This document shows, piece by piece, positions 43,676 through 52,094 of a DNA stretch of 63,153 nt. Each line of letters opens with the position of its first letter. Within the stretch, counting starts at the first letter, position 1. The notes under the pieces are model-generated. The model was not told the DNA's origin, did no database searches, and was given only the letters and a program-made list of their open reading frames with translations. This DNA is from Pseudovibrio denitrificans JCM 12308 (GTDB lineage: Bacteria; Pseudomonadota; Alphaproteobacteria; Rhizobiales; Stappiaceae): contig NZ_BAZK01000027.1 in assembly GCF_001310815.1 (NCBI RefSeq), positions 1-63,153 of the forward strand, in the 5' to 3' direction. The translations under genes were made by a program, and so were the position numbers.

Positions 43676-44308
43676 CTACTCTCCCAGCGTATTACGAAGC
43701 TCCTCGCACCATTCCGTCAAACCGGTTGAAAGAGTCATATCTGACACCTTCACCTCAAGATCAGTGCTGGAGTTTTCAGAAAATTTAATGGTGTTTGAAA
43801 GTTCACCAGTCTTCTTATTGAACAAATCAAAAAGGTGTTCCGGCCCTGACACATTGATCAGAATCTCCGGGGTCTCGGAAAGCTGACGACGCAGCACTTG
43901 CACGAGTGACGCTACCGCACGATTGCGCGCACTCTCTTCGATAAAAGGCACAAGAATTTCAGAGACCGTTTTTGAAAGACGATCTTCAATTTCTACGAGG
44001 GATTCCTGAAAAGCCAGCTTAAGCTTCTCACCTTCCCCCTCCTTAAAAGCCGTTTCGCGTGCAGCAAGCTCGACTTCCAGATCTTCTTTCATTTTCTTGA
44101 TGCGCTCTTCGGCACCAGATTTTGCAGCCTCTTCGCCTTCTGAAAAGCCGTTTTCGTAGGCTTCAAATACGCGATTGACCCAGTCACCGCCTTCTCCGTA
44201 ACCCTTGGGCAACATGGAAATCACTTCCTGCATATCCTGCAGGTCTTTAGTGGTAACGCCCGTATCCGTGGTAAAATCAGCTAGGAAATCATTGATGCCG
44301 CGCGTCAT
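43676..44308 (-). CDS. FliH-like flagellar protein
   Basis: 210 residues. The middle is a charged coiled coil with repeated small residues (FSEGEEAAKSGAEERIKKMKEDLEVELAARETAFKEGEGEKL), as in FliH, the regulator of the export ATPase FliI. The C-terminal part (FIEESARNRAVASLVQVLRRQLSETPEILINVSGPEHL) matches the FliH C-domain in position and pattern. It overlaps the fliF stop and precedes motB. Identification by architecture and context. Confidence 0.68.
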   Translation of the reverse strand: MTRGINDFLADFTTDTGVTTKDLQDMQEVISMLPKGYGEGGDWVNRVFEAYENGFSEGEEAAKSGAEERIKKMKEDLEVELAARETAFKEGEGEKLKLAFQESLVEIEDRLSKTVSEILVPFIEESARNRAVASLVQVLRRQLSETPEILINVSGPEHLFDLFNKKTGELSNTIKFSENSSTDLEVKVSDMTLSTGLTEWCEELRNTLGE

Positions 44309-45993
44309 ACGGCACGCTCCTGATCATACATCCACTGCTTCAGAATGATTGCTGCCTGCATGTCATCCATTTCAACAGCGCGTTCCAGCTTGCGGAGATT
44401 ATCGCGGTTCACGACAGTAGCGTCTACACTTTCACCACCCAGACCCTCTCCATTTGAGTAGTCTGGCAGCTGACCATCTTCGCCTTCGATCTCACCATCA
44501 CGCACTGCAGCACTGTTGGAATTCGCGCCAACCGGCACCCCTTCTTCGACGACCTCTGTTTTCGGAATAAGGAAAGCAACAGCTGGACGCAGGCCGAACC
44601 AGATGATCATGAGCGTTACAATGAGGATGGCGCCGGCATTCACGACAGAGCCCATGTTGCGCATCAGCACATCCTGCCAGGTGCGCTCTGGGATAGCCGC
44701 CAACTGCTGACCGGCAAGAACAAAGTTTACGGCAGAAACAGAGACCTTATCGCCACGCGCTGTGTCAACACCGGCTGCTGTCGCGATGATTTCTTCGATC
44801 TCTTCAACCTTAGCTGTCAGGTCAGCAGCTTCACCTTCAACAACAGCATCACCCTTCTGACCTTCAACACGACGAGACATTTCTTCAACAAGGCGATCAC
44901 GATTAACAAGAACCGCAATACTCATGCGCTCGATGCGGTAGTCATCAAAGATGGTTTCTACGGTACGAGAAGAAATCTCATAATTGGTCAACTCTTCGCG
45001 GCGCTCATTCTCTTCAGAAGAGCGCTCACCAGACTGAGAAGACACAGCCTCTTCAGGCAAATTCTGTTCAACAGTTGTTGGATTTTCAAGGCTCGCATTT
45101 TGCGAGGTTGCGTTTTCACGAACAACCCGGAAGGACCGCTCAACACGGGTTTCCGGATCGTAAGAGGTCTCAGAAACACGCTGATTGTCTGTATTCACGG
45201 ACGCGGAGACGCTGACTTCGAAGTTATTGACACCGAGGTAAGGCGCCAAAGCCTGGCGGATCGCGTTTTCCTTACGCGACGCCAGATCAGATTCCAACAT
45301 TGCCTTTCGGCCCGTCGACGCGCTCTGCGCATCTTCACCTGCCGCAAGCAGCTGACCTTCGGTATCAAGAACCGTTACAGCTTCTGCAGTCAGACCTGGA
45401 ACGGCTGCTGCAACCAGATAGCGAATGGACTGCGCGATGGAGTTGGTCTGAATACCTTCGGTACGAATAAGGACAGATGCCGTTGGCTTCTGATTTTCAC
45501 GGCGGAACGTTGCCTTCTCAGGAAGCACCAGATGCACGCGCGCAGCTTTCACGCCCTGCATACTTTGAACGGAACGCGCCACCTCACCCTCAAGGGCGCG
45601 GATCTTAGTTACACTCTGCATGAAAGATGTCAGACCCAGGGAGCCCATCTCATCAAAGAGCTCATAACCTGCGCCGGACCCGCGCGGCAGGCCTTTTTCT
45701 GCCAGCAACATACGAGCTCGGGCCGTTGCGCCAACACCAACAGAAATAGCTGAGCCATCCGCACTTACATCAAATGGGATACCACTGGCCTGAAGCGCCA
45801 TACCGATTTGAGTAACATCATCCCGTTCAAGGTTTGCGTAGAGCACTTCCTGCTCTGGACGGGACAAGAGATATGCTGCTGCGCCAATCGCAACAAACGT
45901 AAATAACCCAATAAATGCGAGCACCATCAGGCGCTTTGCACCTAACTCTGCCAGATTACTATAGATTTTTTCGGCGTTTTCACGAGCTGCCAT
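44305..45993 (-). CDS. fliF: flagellar MS-ring protein
   Basis: About 562 residues. First membrane helix VLAFIGLFTFVAIGAAAYLLS, the PrgK/YscJ-like ring domain (EVLYANLERDDVTQIGMALQASGIPFDV...GLTSFMQSVTKIRALEGEVARSVQSMQGVKAARVHLVLPE), a second membrane helix near the C-terminus (VNAGAILIVTLMIIWFGL), and a C-terminal FliG-binding tail. I chose ATG 45993 with AGAGG upstream, giving the usual length. An in-frame TTG at 46122 would add 43 residues and has no ribosome site. Confidence 0.93.
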   Translation of the reverse strand: MAARENAEKIYSNLAELGAKRLMVLAFIGLFTFVAIGAAAYLLSRPEQEVLYANLERDDVTQIGMALQASGIPFDVSADGSAISVGVGATARARMLLAEKGLPRGSGAGYELFDEMGSLGLTSFMQSVTKIRALEGEVARSVQSMQGVKAARVHLVLPEKATFRRENQKPTASVLIRTEGIQTNSIAQSIRYLVAAAVPGLTAEAVTVLDTEGQLLAAGEDAQSASTGRKAMLESDLASRKENAIRQALAPYLGVNNFEVSVSASVNTDNQRVSETSYDPETRVERSFRVVRENATSQNASLENPTTVEQNLPEEAVSSQSGERSSEENERREELTNYEISSRTVETIFDDYRIERMSIAVLVNRDRLVEEMSRRVEGQKGDAVVEGEAADLTAKVEEIEEIIATAAGVDTARGDKVSVSAVNFVLAGQQLAAIPERTWQDVLMRNMGSVVNAGAILIVTLMIIWFGLRPAVAFLIPKTEVVEEGVPVGANSNSAAVRDGEIEGEDGQLPDYSNGEGLGGESVDATVVNRDNLRKLERAVEMDDMQAAIILKQWMYDQERAV

Positions 45994-46128
45994 TGCGACC
46001 TCTGCAGGTGTATCAATGGCGCTACCTTCGCTTTTCAACCTTGCGCGAACGTGATCAGGATTTACATTGATTGAAAATCCACGGTTTCTCAGCGACCTAA
46101 GGTGCTTTCGCTGAAAAACCAAAGTTGA

Positions 46129-46464
46129 TTAGAGATAGACACCAGCATTCGAAATGCGCTGAATGCTCGGCAGGCCATTCACCGACAGACCACAACTCTG
46201 TTGCTTAAGACGCTTACTCACACGATCCGCGGTTGCATTGATCGCAACAATGGTGTTGGCTCCACAATCAATCTGGCGCAGCTGCCCCTCTTGTTCAAAG
46301 AGAACATCGCGCGCAAGAGCAACAACAGAACTCCAGAAACGCTCATTGCCACGAAGCGCAAATGTCAAACCTTCGAGCTTCTTTTCTGATGCAAGCTCAG
46401 AGAGATCCAGATGCTCGATTTCCCGCTCCCCTACTCCGGGGATATTCAACTGATTACTCAACAT
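46129..46464 (-). CDS. unknown protein upstream of fliF
   Basis: 111 residues, no family recognised. Composition and amphipathic stretches (NERFWSSVVALARDVLFEQEGQLRQIDCGANTIVAINATADRVSKRL) look like a folded, mainly helical cytoplasmic protein. No signal peptide or membrane segment. It is the first gene of the apparent fliF operon; a near-perfect palindrome lies 34 bases upstream of its ATG. Confidence 0.58.
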   Translation of the reverse strand: MLSNQLNIPGVGEREIEHLDLSELASEKKLEGLTFALRGNERFWSSVVALARDVLFEQEGQLRQIDCGANTIVAINATADRVSKRLKQQSCGLSVNGLPSIQRISNAGVYL

Positions 46465-46497
46465 CCGGCACCGCTTAACACAAATCTACCCAACACG

Positions 46498-46523
46498 AGA
46501 TAAAGCTTAAGAAAGCTTATCTC
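46498..46523. promoter_or_regulatory. 26-base near-palindrome upstream of the fliF operon
   Basis: GAGATAAAGCTT and AAGCTTATCTC face each other around a short spacer, with one unpaired base. It starts 34 bases before the ATG of the first gene in an AT-rich stretch. Operator or leader hairpin; binding factor unknown. Confidence 0.45.
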
Positions 46524-46593
46524 AAATACTGGTATATTTTGTCGAACTTGCGCTAACCTGACTTATTATAATTTTATCTAAAATTTTATCATA

Positions 46594-46630
46594 AATAAAA
46601 ATAAAGGCCCCGGCGACTAACCGGGACCTT
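46594..46630 (-). terminator. intrinsic terminator after the first flagellin gene
   Basis: On the minus strand, AAGGTCCCGG (46630-46621) pairs with CCGGGGCCTT (46613-46604, one G-T pair) and is followed by TATTTTTATTTA. Confidence 0.85.
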
Positions 46631-46661
46631 AAAGCTTCTAAGGTTCTCAGAGCTTTCCGAC

Positions 46662-47855
46662 TTAACGGAACAGGCTGAGGATGTTCTGAGAAGCGTTGTT
46701 TGCGATGGACAGAGCCTGAATACCGAGCTGCTGCTGAGTCTGAAGCGCTTTCAGACGAGTAGACTCTTCGTTCATGTCTGCATCAACAAGCTGACCGATA
46801 CCACGGTCAATCGCGTCAGACAGATCACTTGCAAACTGCTTCTGCATGTCAACACGTGCCTTAGCAGAACCAAGATCGGTTGCAGCTTCAGTCATAGTCT
46901 GAAGTGTAGCATCAACGCGCTCGTAGATAGCGTTGAGGATAGCCTTGTCTGCAACAGAGTCTGTCAAACCACCTACATCAAAGGTAAGGATGCTATCCTC
47001 TGCAAGCTCAGTGTACTTGGTCTCAATCGCAGCAGCATCTGCCGCCAGAGCACCGGTACCCGTAATCAAGGCCACAACTGCAGCTCCATCCGCAGGATCT
47101 GTTCCTGTAGATTCAGCATGAGCCTTGACCAATGCTTCTATCTCATTAATCTCAAGACCTTCATAAGCTGTAGTACCATCTGTAAACTGGATAGCTAAAT
47201 CACCACCTGCAGTGGAACCAGTAACAGTGATGTTACCTGCTACAAAGTGCGCAGGATCAACATTGTTACCATCAATATCACCGAACTGCTGAGAGAGGAT
47301 ACCGCTGTTAGCGGCGGCATCAGCGTTGGTATCAACCAGAACAATAGAACTTGTATCTACATCAATGTTCTGAATCTCGACCTGGCCATCAGAAGTACGC
47401 GTAAAGGAGCCAACAATCTCTTTGTTGAGGTTGTCAGTGGACTTGTTCTGCTGCAGCCAGTTTTCACCAGAGAAGTTTGCAGAAGAAGCGATGGTCTGCA
47501 ACTGCTCCTGAAGCTGTTTGATGTCAGCCTGAACCTTGTCTTTATCAACAGTACCATCTTTTGCAGTGGTCAGCTTCGCCTTGATGTCGTCAACAACTTC
47601 AACGGCTTTATCCATTGCAGTGAAGGCAACGTCAACAGTTGCAGCACCCAGACCCAGAGCATCCTGAACAGCGCTCAGGGCTTTGTTGTCTGATTTCATG
47701 GTTGTTGCGATAGACCAGTAAGCTGCGTTGTCAGACGCATCGCTCACACGCATACCGGTGGAGATACGGTTCTGCGTTTCCGCCATGCTTCCGTTGATAC
47801 CCTTCAGTGTCTGAAGAGCAACCATTGCGGAGGAGTTAGTCAAAAGAGAAGACAT
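46662..47855 (-). CDS. fliC: flagellin 1
   Basis: 397 residues, filament subunit. Conserved D0/D1 ends: MSSLLTNSSAMVALQTLKG with RISTGMRVSDASDNAAYWSI at the start, and RVDMQKQFASDLSDAIDRGIGQLVDADMNEES to NILSLFR at the end. The middle is variable. Residues 1 to about 190 and the last 80 or so are identical to the second flagellin gene upstream, while the middle differs. A ribosome site AAGGGA precedes the ATG. Expression is probably under FlbT/FlaF control through the leader stem at 47909-47953. Confidence 0.96.
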   Translation of the reverse strand: MSSLLTNSSAMVALQTLKGINGSMAETQNRISTGMRVSDASDNAAYWSIATTMKSDNKALSAVQDALGLGAATVDVAFTAMDKAVEVVDDIKAKLTTAKDGTVDKDKVQADIKQLQEQLQTIASSANFSGENWLQQNKSTDNLNKEIVGSFTRTSDGQVEIQNIDVDTSSIVLVDTNADAAANSGILSQQFGDIDGNNVDPAHFVAGNITVTGSTAGGDLAIQFTDGTTAYEGLEINEIEALVKAHAESTGTDPADGAAVVALITGTGALAADAAAIETKYTELAEDSILTFDVGGLTDSVADKAILNAIYERVDATLQTMTEAATDLGSAKARVDMQKQFASDLSDAIDRGIGQLVDADMNEESTRLKALQTQQQLGIQALSIANNASQNILSLFR

Positions 47856-47908
47856 AATATTTGTCCCTTAAAAAGAAGAATTGGGACATTCCGGATCATA
47901 TTGCCGGG

Positions 47909-47953
47909 GTTGCAGAATTGCATCATGCACTTTGAATGGTCAAAGCCTGCAAC
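47909..47953 (-). promoter_or_regulatory. conserved leader stem of flagellin 1
   Basis: GTTGCAG (47909-47915) pairs with CTGCAAC (47947-47953), and an inner stem CTTTGA (47930-47935) pairs with TCAAAG (47940-47945) around four bases. The ATG is 54 bases further on. Flagellin 2 has the same structure with a compensatory change in the outer stem. Candidate binding site for FlbT, or an operator if the promoter lies downstream of it. Confidence 0.6.
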
Positions 47954-48035
47954 AGAAACAAAGATGACTCACGTAACTTACGCGAAGCTGAATACTTAAG
48001 TAAAATATGACATAAAAGTCATTAAACTCACAAAG

Positions 48036-48064
48036 TAAAAGCCCCGGCGACAAACCGGGGCTTT
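48036..48064 (-). terminator. intrinsic terminator after the second flagellin gene
   Basis: GCCCCGG (48041-48047) pairs with CCGGGGC (48055-48061), with a T-run on the minus strand. Confidence 0.88.
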
Positions 48065-48095
48065 AAAGCTTCCAGGGTTCTCAGGGATTTCCGAC

Positions 48096-49291
48096 TTAAC
48101 GGAACAAGCTGAGGATGTTCTGAGAAGCGTTGTTTGCGATAGACAGAGCCTGAATGCCGAGCTGCTGCTGAGTCTGAAGCGCCTTCAGACGAGTAGACTC
48201 TTCGTTCATGTCCGCATCAACAAGCTGACCAATACCGCGGTCAATCGCGTCAGACAGATCACTTGCGAACTGCTTCTGCATGTCAACACGTGCCTTAGCA
48301 GAGCCAAGATCGGTTGCAGCTTCAGTCATAGTCTGAAGTGTAGCATCAACAGATGCGTAAACTGAGTTCAGAATAGCCTTATCACCAATAGAGTCGGTCA
48401 GACCGCCAACATCAAAAGTGAGAATATTGCTTTCAGCCAGCGTATCTACTTTTGCACTAAGGTCGGTAGCAGCAGCACTCAAATCACCAGCAAAAAGCGC
48501 CTCAATCGCTGCAGCATCGACTGTAGTAGTAGTGTCACCTTTGTAGTGATCTGCAACCATCGCCTGAAGCGCTTCCGCTTCCAGCCCTGAGTATTGATTG
48601 CCCGTTGCGATTGGTCCATCAAAGAAGTTGACTACCAGATCACCGCCGGCAAGAGACCCCGTAACTTGAATGTTAGCCGCCACAAGGTGGGCGAGATCAA
48701 CATTATCACCATCAAGCCGAACTGCTGAGAGAGGATACCGCTGTTCGCAGCCGCATCAGCATTGGTATCAACCAGAACAATAGAACTTGTATCTACATCA
48801 ATGTTCTGAATCTCTACCTGGCCATCAGAAGTACGCGTAAAGGAGCCAACAATCTCTTTGTTGAGGTTGTCAGTGGACTTGTTCTGCTGCAGCCAGTTTT
48901 CACCAGAGAAGTTTGCAGAAGAAGCGATGGTCTGCAACTGCTCCTGAAGCTGCTTGATGTCAGCCTGAACCTTGTCTTTATCAACAGTACCATCTTTTGC
49001 AGTGGTCAGCTTCGCCTTGATGTCGTCAACAACTTCAACGGCTTTATCCATTGCAGTGAAGGCAACATCTACAGTCGCTGCACCCAGACCCAGAGCATCC
49101 TGAACAGCACTCAGGGCTTTGTTGTCTGATTTCATGGTTGTTGCGATAGACCAGTAAGCTGCGTTGTCAGACGCATCGCTCACACGCATACCGGTGGAGA
49201 TACGGTTCTGAGTTTCCGCCATGCTGCCGTTGATACCCTTCAGTGTCTGAAGAGCGACCATTGCGGAGGAGTTAGTCAAAAGAGAAGACAT
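48096..49291 (-). pseudogene. fliC: flagellin 2, one frameshift in the variable region
   Basis: A second flagellin, nearly identical to flagellin 1 in its first 190 and last 80 residues. After LSQQFG the frame is lost (near 48715). Flagellin 1 reads GDIDGNNVDPAHFVAGN here, and the equivalent DGDNVDLAHLVAANIQVTG follows in another frame. Relative to flagellin 1 four bases are missing, or one base plus a codon change. Repaired length is about 398 residues. As given, the product would stop at residue 219. Either a base-call error or a silent second flagellin. Confidence 0.88.
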
Positions 49292-49343
49292 AATATTTGT
49301 CCCTTAATAGAAGAATTGGGACATTCCGGATCAAATTGCCGGG

Positions 49344-49388
49344 GTTACAGAATTGCATCATGCACTTTGAATTATCAAAGCCTGTAAC
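49344..49388 (-). promoter_or_regulatory. conserved leader stem of flagellin 2
   Basis: GTTACAG (49344-49350) pairs with CTGTAAC (49382-49388); the inner stem CTTTGA (49365-49370) pairs with TCAAAG (49375-49380). Compared with flagellin 1 the outer stem has A-T in place of G-C, so pairing is kept while sequence changes. The region from here to the ATG is otherwise conserved between the two genes. Confidence 0.6.
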
Positions 49389-49444
49389 AGAAGCCAACGA
49401 TGACTCACTTAACTTACGCGAAACTGACTCTTTTATATAAGCAA

Positions 49445-49470
49445 GAAAAAAGCCCCTCATCGGGGCTTTT
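49445..49470 (-). terminator. intrinsic terminator after fliP
   Basis: AAAGCCCC pairs with GGGGCTTT around five bases, followed by TTTTC on the minus strand. It ends the flgB-to-fliP operon 12 bases after the fliP stop. Confidence 0.9.
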
Positions 49471-49481
49471 TATGCTTAACG

Positions 49482-50237
49482 CTATGTAAACGACCTTATC
49501 AGTCCGCCAGTTAGCAAGTACCATCCGTCGATCAGGACAAAGAACAGCACCTTGAAGGGGAGCGAGATCACCGTCGGTGGGAGCATCATCATGCCCATGG
49601 ACATGGTTATTGTTGCTACGATCATATCGATGACAACAAAGGGCAAAGCTATTAGGAAGCCTATCTCGAAACCGCGACGGAGTTCGGAGATCATGAAGGC
49701 TGGAATGAGGACACGGAGGTCCAACTCTTCTACTGGCGCATCTTTTTCATAGTTGAATGCGCTGACAGCCAAATCATCAAAAAGAACGAGATCTTTCTCG
49801 CGGACGTTATCCAACATGAAACGCCGGAAAGGCTTCGTCATTTCCTCGTAGGCAACTTCCTCGGAGATCTCCTCCTTAATGAGCGGCTGGAGGCCGTTCT
49901 TCCAGGCGGCATCGAACGTTGGTGCCATGACGTAGAAAGTCATGAACAAGGCCAGCGAGATGAGGATGATGTTTGCTGGTGTCGTTTGAAGACCGATACC
50001 AGAGCGCAAGAAAGACAGCGCCACCACGAAACGTGTAAAGCTTGTTACCATGATCAGGATACCTGGCGCCAAAGACAGCACCGTCAGGATCATGACGTAT
50101 TGGATAATGCGACCGCTTGCAGACGCCTGCCCGGCTGGGAGCAGGTCACTCAGGTTGATTTCTTGCGCGGATGCCGGAGCCACCCAAAACAACGCAAATA
50201 AACTCAAAAATCCCGTAAAAAACGCAAGATAACGCAT
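49482..50237 (-). CDS. fliP: flagellar export gate protein
   Basis: About 251 residues with a cleavable signal peptide (FFTGFLSLFALFWVAPASA), unusual for membrane proteins but known for FliP. Four membrane segments. Signatures MTSFTRFVVALSFLRSGIGLQTTPANIILISLALFMTFYVM and FMISELRRGFEIGFLIALPFVVIDMIVA. It forms the export-gate core with FliQ and FliR. ATG 50237 overlaps the fliL stop (TGATG). Confidence 0.97.
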   Translation of the reverse strand: MRYLAFFTGFLSLFALFWVAPASAQEINLSDLLPAGQASASGRIIQYVMILTVLSLAPGILIMVTSFTRFVVALSFLRSGIGLQTTPANIILISLALFMTFYVMAPTFDAAWKNGLQPLIKEEISEEVAYEEMTKPFRRFMLDNVREKDLVLFDDLAVSAFNYEKDAPVEELDLRVLIPAFMISELRRGFEIGFLIALPFVVIDMIVATITMSMGMMMLPPTVISLPFKVLFFVLIDGWYLLTGGLIRSFT

Positions 50238-50746
50238 CACTGAATCACCACGGATTCAAGTACGAGTTCCTTCACGAATTTTCCGCCCCGCATTTTAGCG
50301 CGTTCGTTGAGATCGTCTCTCAGACGCAGCAATCCACGCGTACCTTCCAGCTGGCGTGGACCTAACGTACGCGCGTAGAGAAGCAGATCTTGCTCTACCT
50401 GTTTCACAAGAAGCGAATGGTCCTGTTCCTCGATGCCACGCTGCATAAGAACAACAGATGCTTCGATGCGGATCCAGTTTTTGGAAGAAGAGAGCAAATT
50501 GGTCACGATCGGCTTCAGGGAAACGATCTGACTGCTTTCAGTGTATTCCGGATTGATCAGCGCACCACTGTTGGCTTTCTGCTCTTCCAGATACTTGCTG
50601 TGAACCTGATCAACCAGCGTTGAACCGATCCCCATACCACCAGCACCTGCAACGACAGTAACAACTGCTGCAGCTATCGCGACACTCACCCAAGAGTTCT
50701 CAGAGGTTGGCAACTGCGGCTTTGGCAATTGAGCTTTTATAGCCAT
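50237..50746 (-). CDS. fliL: flagellar basal body-associated protein
   Basis: 169 residues: short cytoplasmic Pro-rich tail, one membrane helix (VSVAIAAAVVTVVAGAGGMGIG), and a periplasmic domain ending LNERAKMRGGKFVKELVLESVVIQ, the FliL C-terminal pattern. FliL surrounds and supports the stators. It lies between flgH and fliP, as in rhizobia. Confidence 0.9.
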   Translation of the reverse strand: MAIKAQLPKPQLPTSENSWVSVAIAAAVVTVVAGAGGMGIGSTLVDQVHSKYLEEQKANSGALINPEYTESSQIVSLKPIVTNLLSSSKNWIRIEASVVLMQRGIEEQDHSLLVKQVEQDLLLYARTLGPRQLEGTRGLLRLRDDLNERAKMRGGKFVKELVLESVVIQ

Positions 50747-50757
50747 CGGAGCCTCCC

Positions 50758-51468
50758 TTAGAACGGGCTAATGATATCAATAACTTGCTGACCAACGCTC
50801 GGCTGCTGCACCTCTGTCATGCGACCTCGGCCACCATAAGAAACGCGCGCTTCAGCGATCTTGTCATACTGAATGGTATTGCGACCTGTAATATCTTCAG
50901 GACGAACGATACCCGCAACAGAGAGAACGCGAACTTCATAGTTCACCCGCACTTCCTGCTGGCCAGAGATGATTAGATTTCCATTTCGAAGCACTTTGGT
51001 CACAACAGCAGCGATAGAAAGATCAATCTCTTCACTACGATCAATCGCACCTTCACCTTTGCTCGCGGTGGCGCCAGTGCCAGAGATGCTTGCATCCGCT
51101 TCGCCAGAATCCACGCCGGCCCAGGAGAATGCTCCCTTCAGGCCAGTTGAGCGCGATGAATCGCGTTTGCGTTCGCTTGAGTTATCAAGCTTCGCTTTAT
51201 CTTTAATCTTGATTGCAACAGTAAGTACGTCGCCGACCTGCTTTGCACGCGGATCACGGAAGAAGTCTTGTTCTCCATCAGCCCAGAGGCCGTGGTACGC
51301 TCGATTGCTACGTCCACTGCTCTTTGCAGGAGTTGCCGGAAGGCTTGCAACACTTGGCTGGAGCCCCTGCCCTAACGGGGTCAGATGCGGCTCCTTGCCG
51401 ACGTTCTTCATGGCATTACAGCCAGTGAGCGTAATTGCGGCGAGAATGCATACCAAGGTGCGCTTCAC
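50758..51468 (-). CDS. flgH: flagellar L-ring lipoprotein
   Basis: 236 residues. Lipoprotein signal with lipobox LTGC (Cys17), then FlgH segments: SLWAD-like HGLWADGEQDFFRDPRAKQVGDVLTVAI, and NGNLIISGQQEVRVNYEVRVLSVAGIVRPEDI. It forms the outer-membrane ring. It starts with GTG overlapping the motE stop (GTGA). Confidence 0.95.
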   Translation of the reverse strand: MKRTLVCILAAITLTGCNAMKNVGKEPHLTPLGQGLQPSVASLPATPAKSSGRSNRAYHGLWADGEQDFFRDPRAKQVGDVLTVAIKIKDKAKLDNSSERKRDSSRSTGLKGAFSWAGVDSGEADASISGTGATASKGEGAIDRSEEIDLSIAAVVTKVLRNGNLIISGQQEVRVNYEVRVLSVAGIVRPEDITGRNTIQYDKIAEARVSYGGRGRMTEVQQPSVGQQVIDIISPF

Positions 51469-52016
51469 TGTGAAACTCCCATATTCAGTTTGCCGGCTTT
51501 ACGAGCTGTAAGTTCTGCCATCATGTCAGTCAGGTAAGCTGCACGCTCAGAAGATAGTTCAGCGAGAACTGAACTAGCCTTACGTGCTTTCATCTGAAGA
51601 AGAATAGAAACAGCAGTCTCATCATCCAGAGACGTCAGCTGCAGCGCAGCTGCGTCAGGACGCATGTTTGCGTAAATATCAACGACATGCCCTTCAGCTC
51701 TCTGCAGGATTTCATCCCGGCGCTGCACCCAACTGCGGAGCTCGGCTATTTTTGCATCAAGCTCAGTGATTTTGGCTTTCATCTGATGTTCAACATCAAA
51801 GAGCGCCCGCATCTGCCATGCAATCCGAGCATCCTTTGCCTGATCAGCGATTGCTTCACAGTAGTTCTTCGCTTGCTCAATTGCTGCGCTCAGATCTTCT
51901 GTTTCAGCTTCAGCTGTTTGAGCGCTTGCAGAGGCAAGTGACATGCACAAACCAAGAGACACCGCTGCACACTTAAGGGGAAAGAACGTCTTCTTAGAGA
52001 GCTTTAAGAGAGGCAT
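51465..52016 (-). CDS. motE: MotE, periplasmic chaperone of MotC
   Basis: 183 residues with a signal peptide ending ASASAQ. A coiled coil (MKAKITELDAKIAELRSWVQRRDEILQRAEGHVVDIYANM) leads into an MgtE-like N-terminal-domain motif (MRPDAAALQLTSLDDETAVSILLQMKARKASSVLAEL). In Sinorhizobium MotE dimerises and keeps MotC stable. Placement between flgI and flgH matches the rhizobial arrangement. Confidence 0.9.
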   Translation of the reverse strand: MPLLKLSKKTFFPLKCAAVSLGLCMSLASASAQTAEAETEDLSAAIEQAKNYCEAIADQAKDARIAWQMRALFDVEHQMKAKITELDAKIAELRSWVQRRDEILQRAEGHVVDIYANMRPDAAALQLTSLDDETAVSILLQMKARKASSVLAELSSERAAYLTDMMAELTARKAGKLNMGVSQ

Positions 52017-52094
52017 TACAACTCAGTTCCAATAGGTTTAGCGGTACATTGAAGCCACAAGCTTGCCCGTGGCTTATCCAATTGCCGTGCGGTC

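Noticed and set aside
46129..49291. Sigma-54 (-24/-12) promoters and CtrA sites (TTAA-N7-TTAA) upstream of flagellar genes
   Set aside because: I scanned the main intergenic gaps by eye and found only partial matches in AT-rich DNA, not good enough to report.
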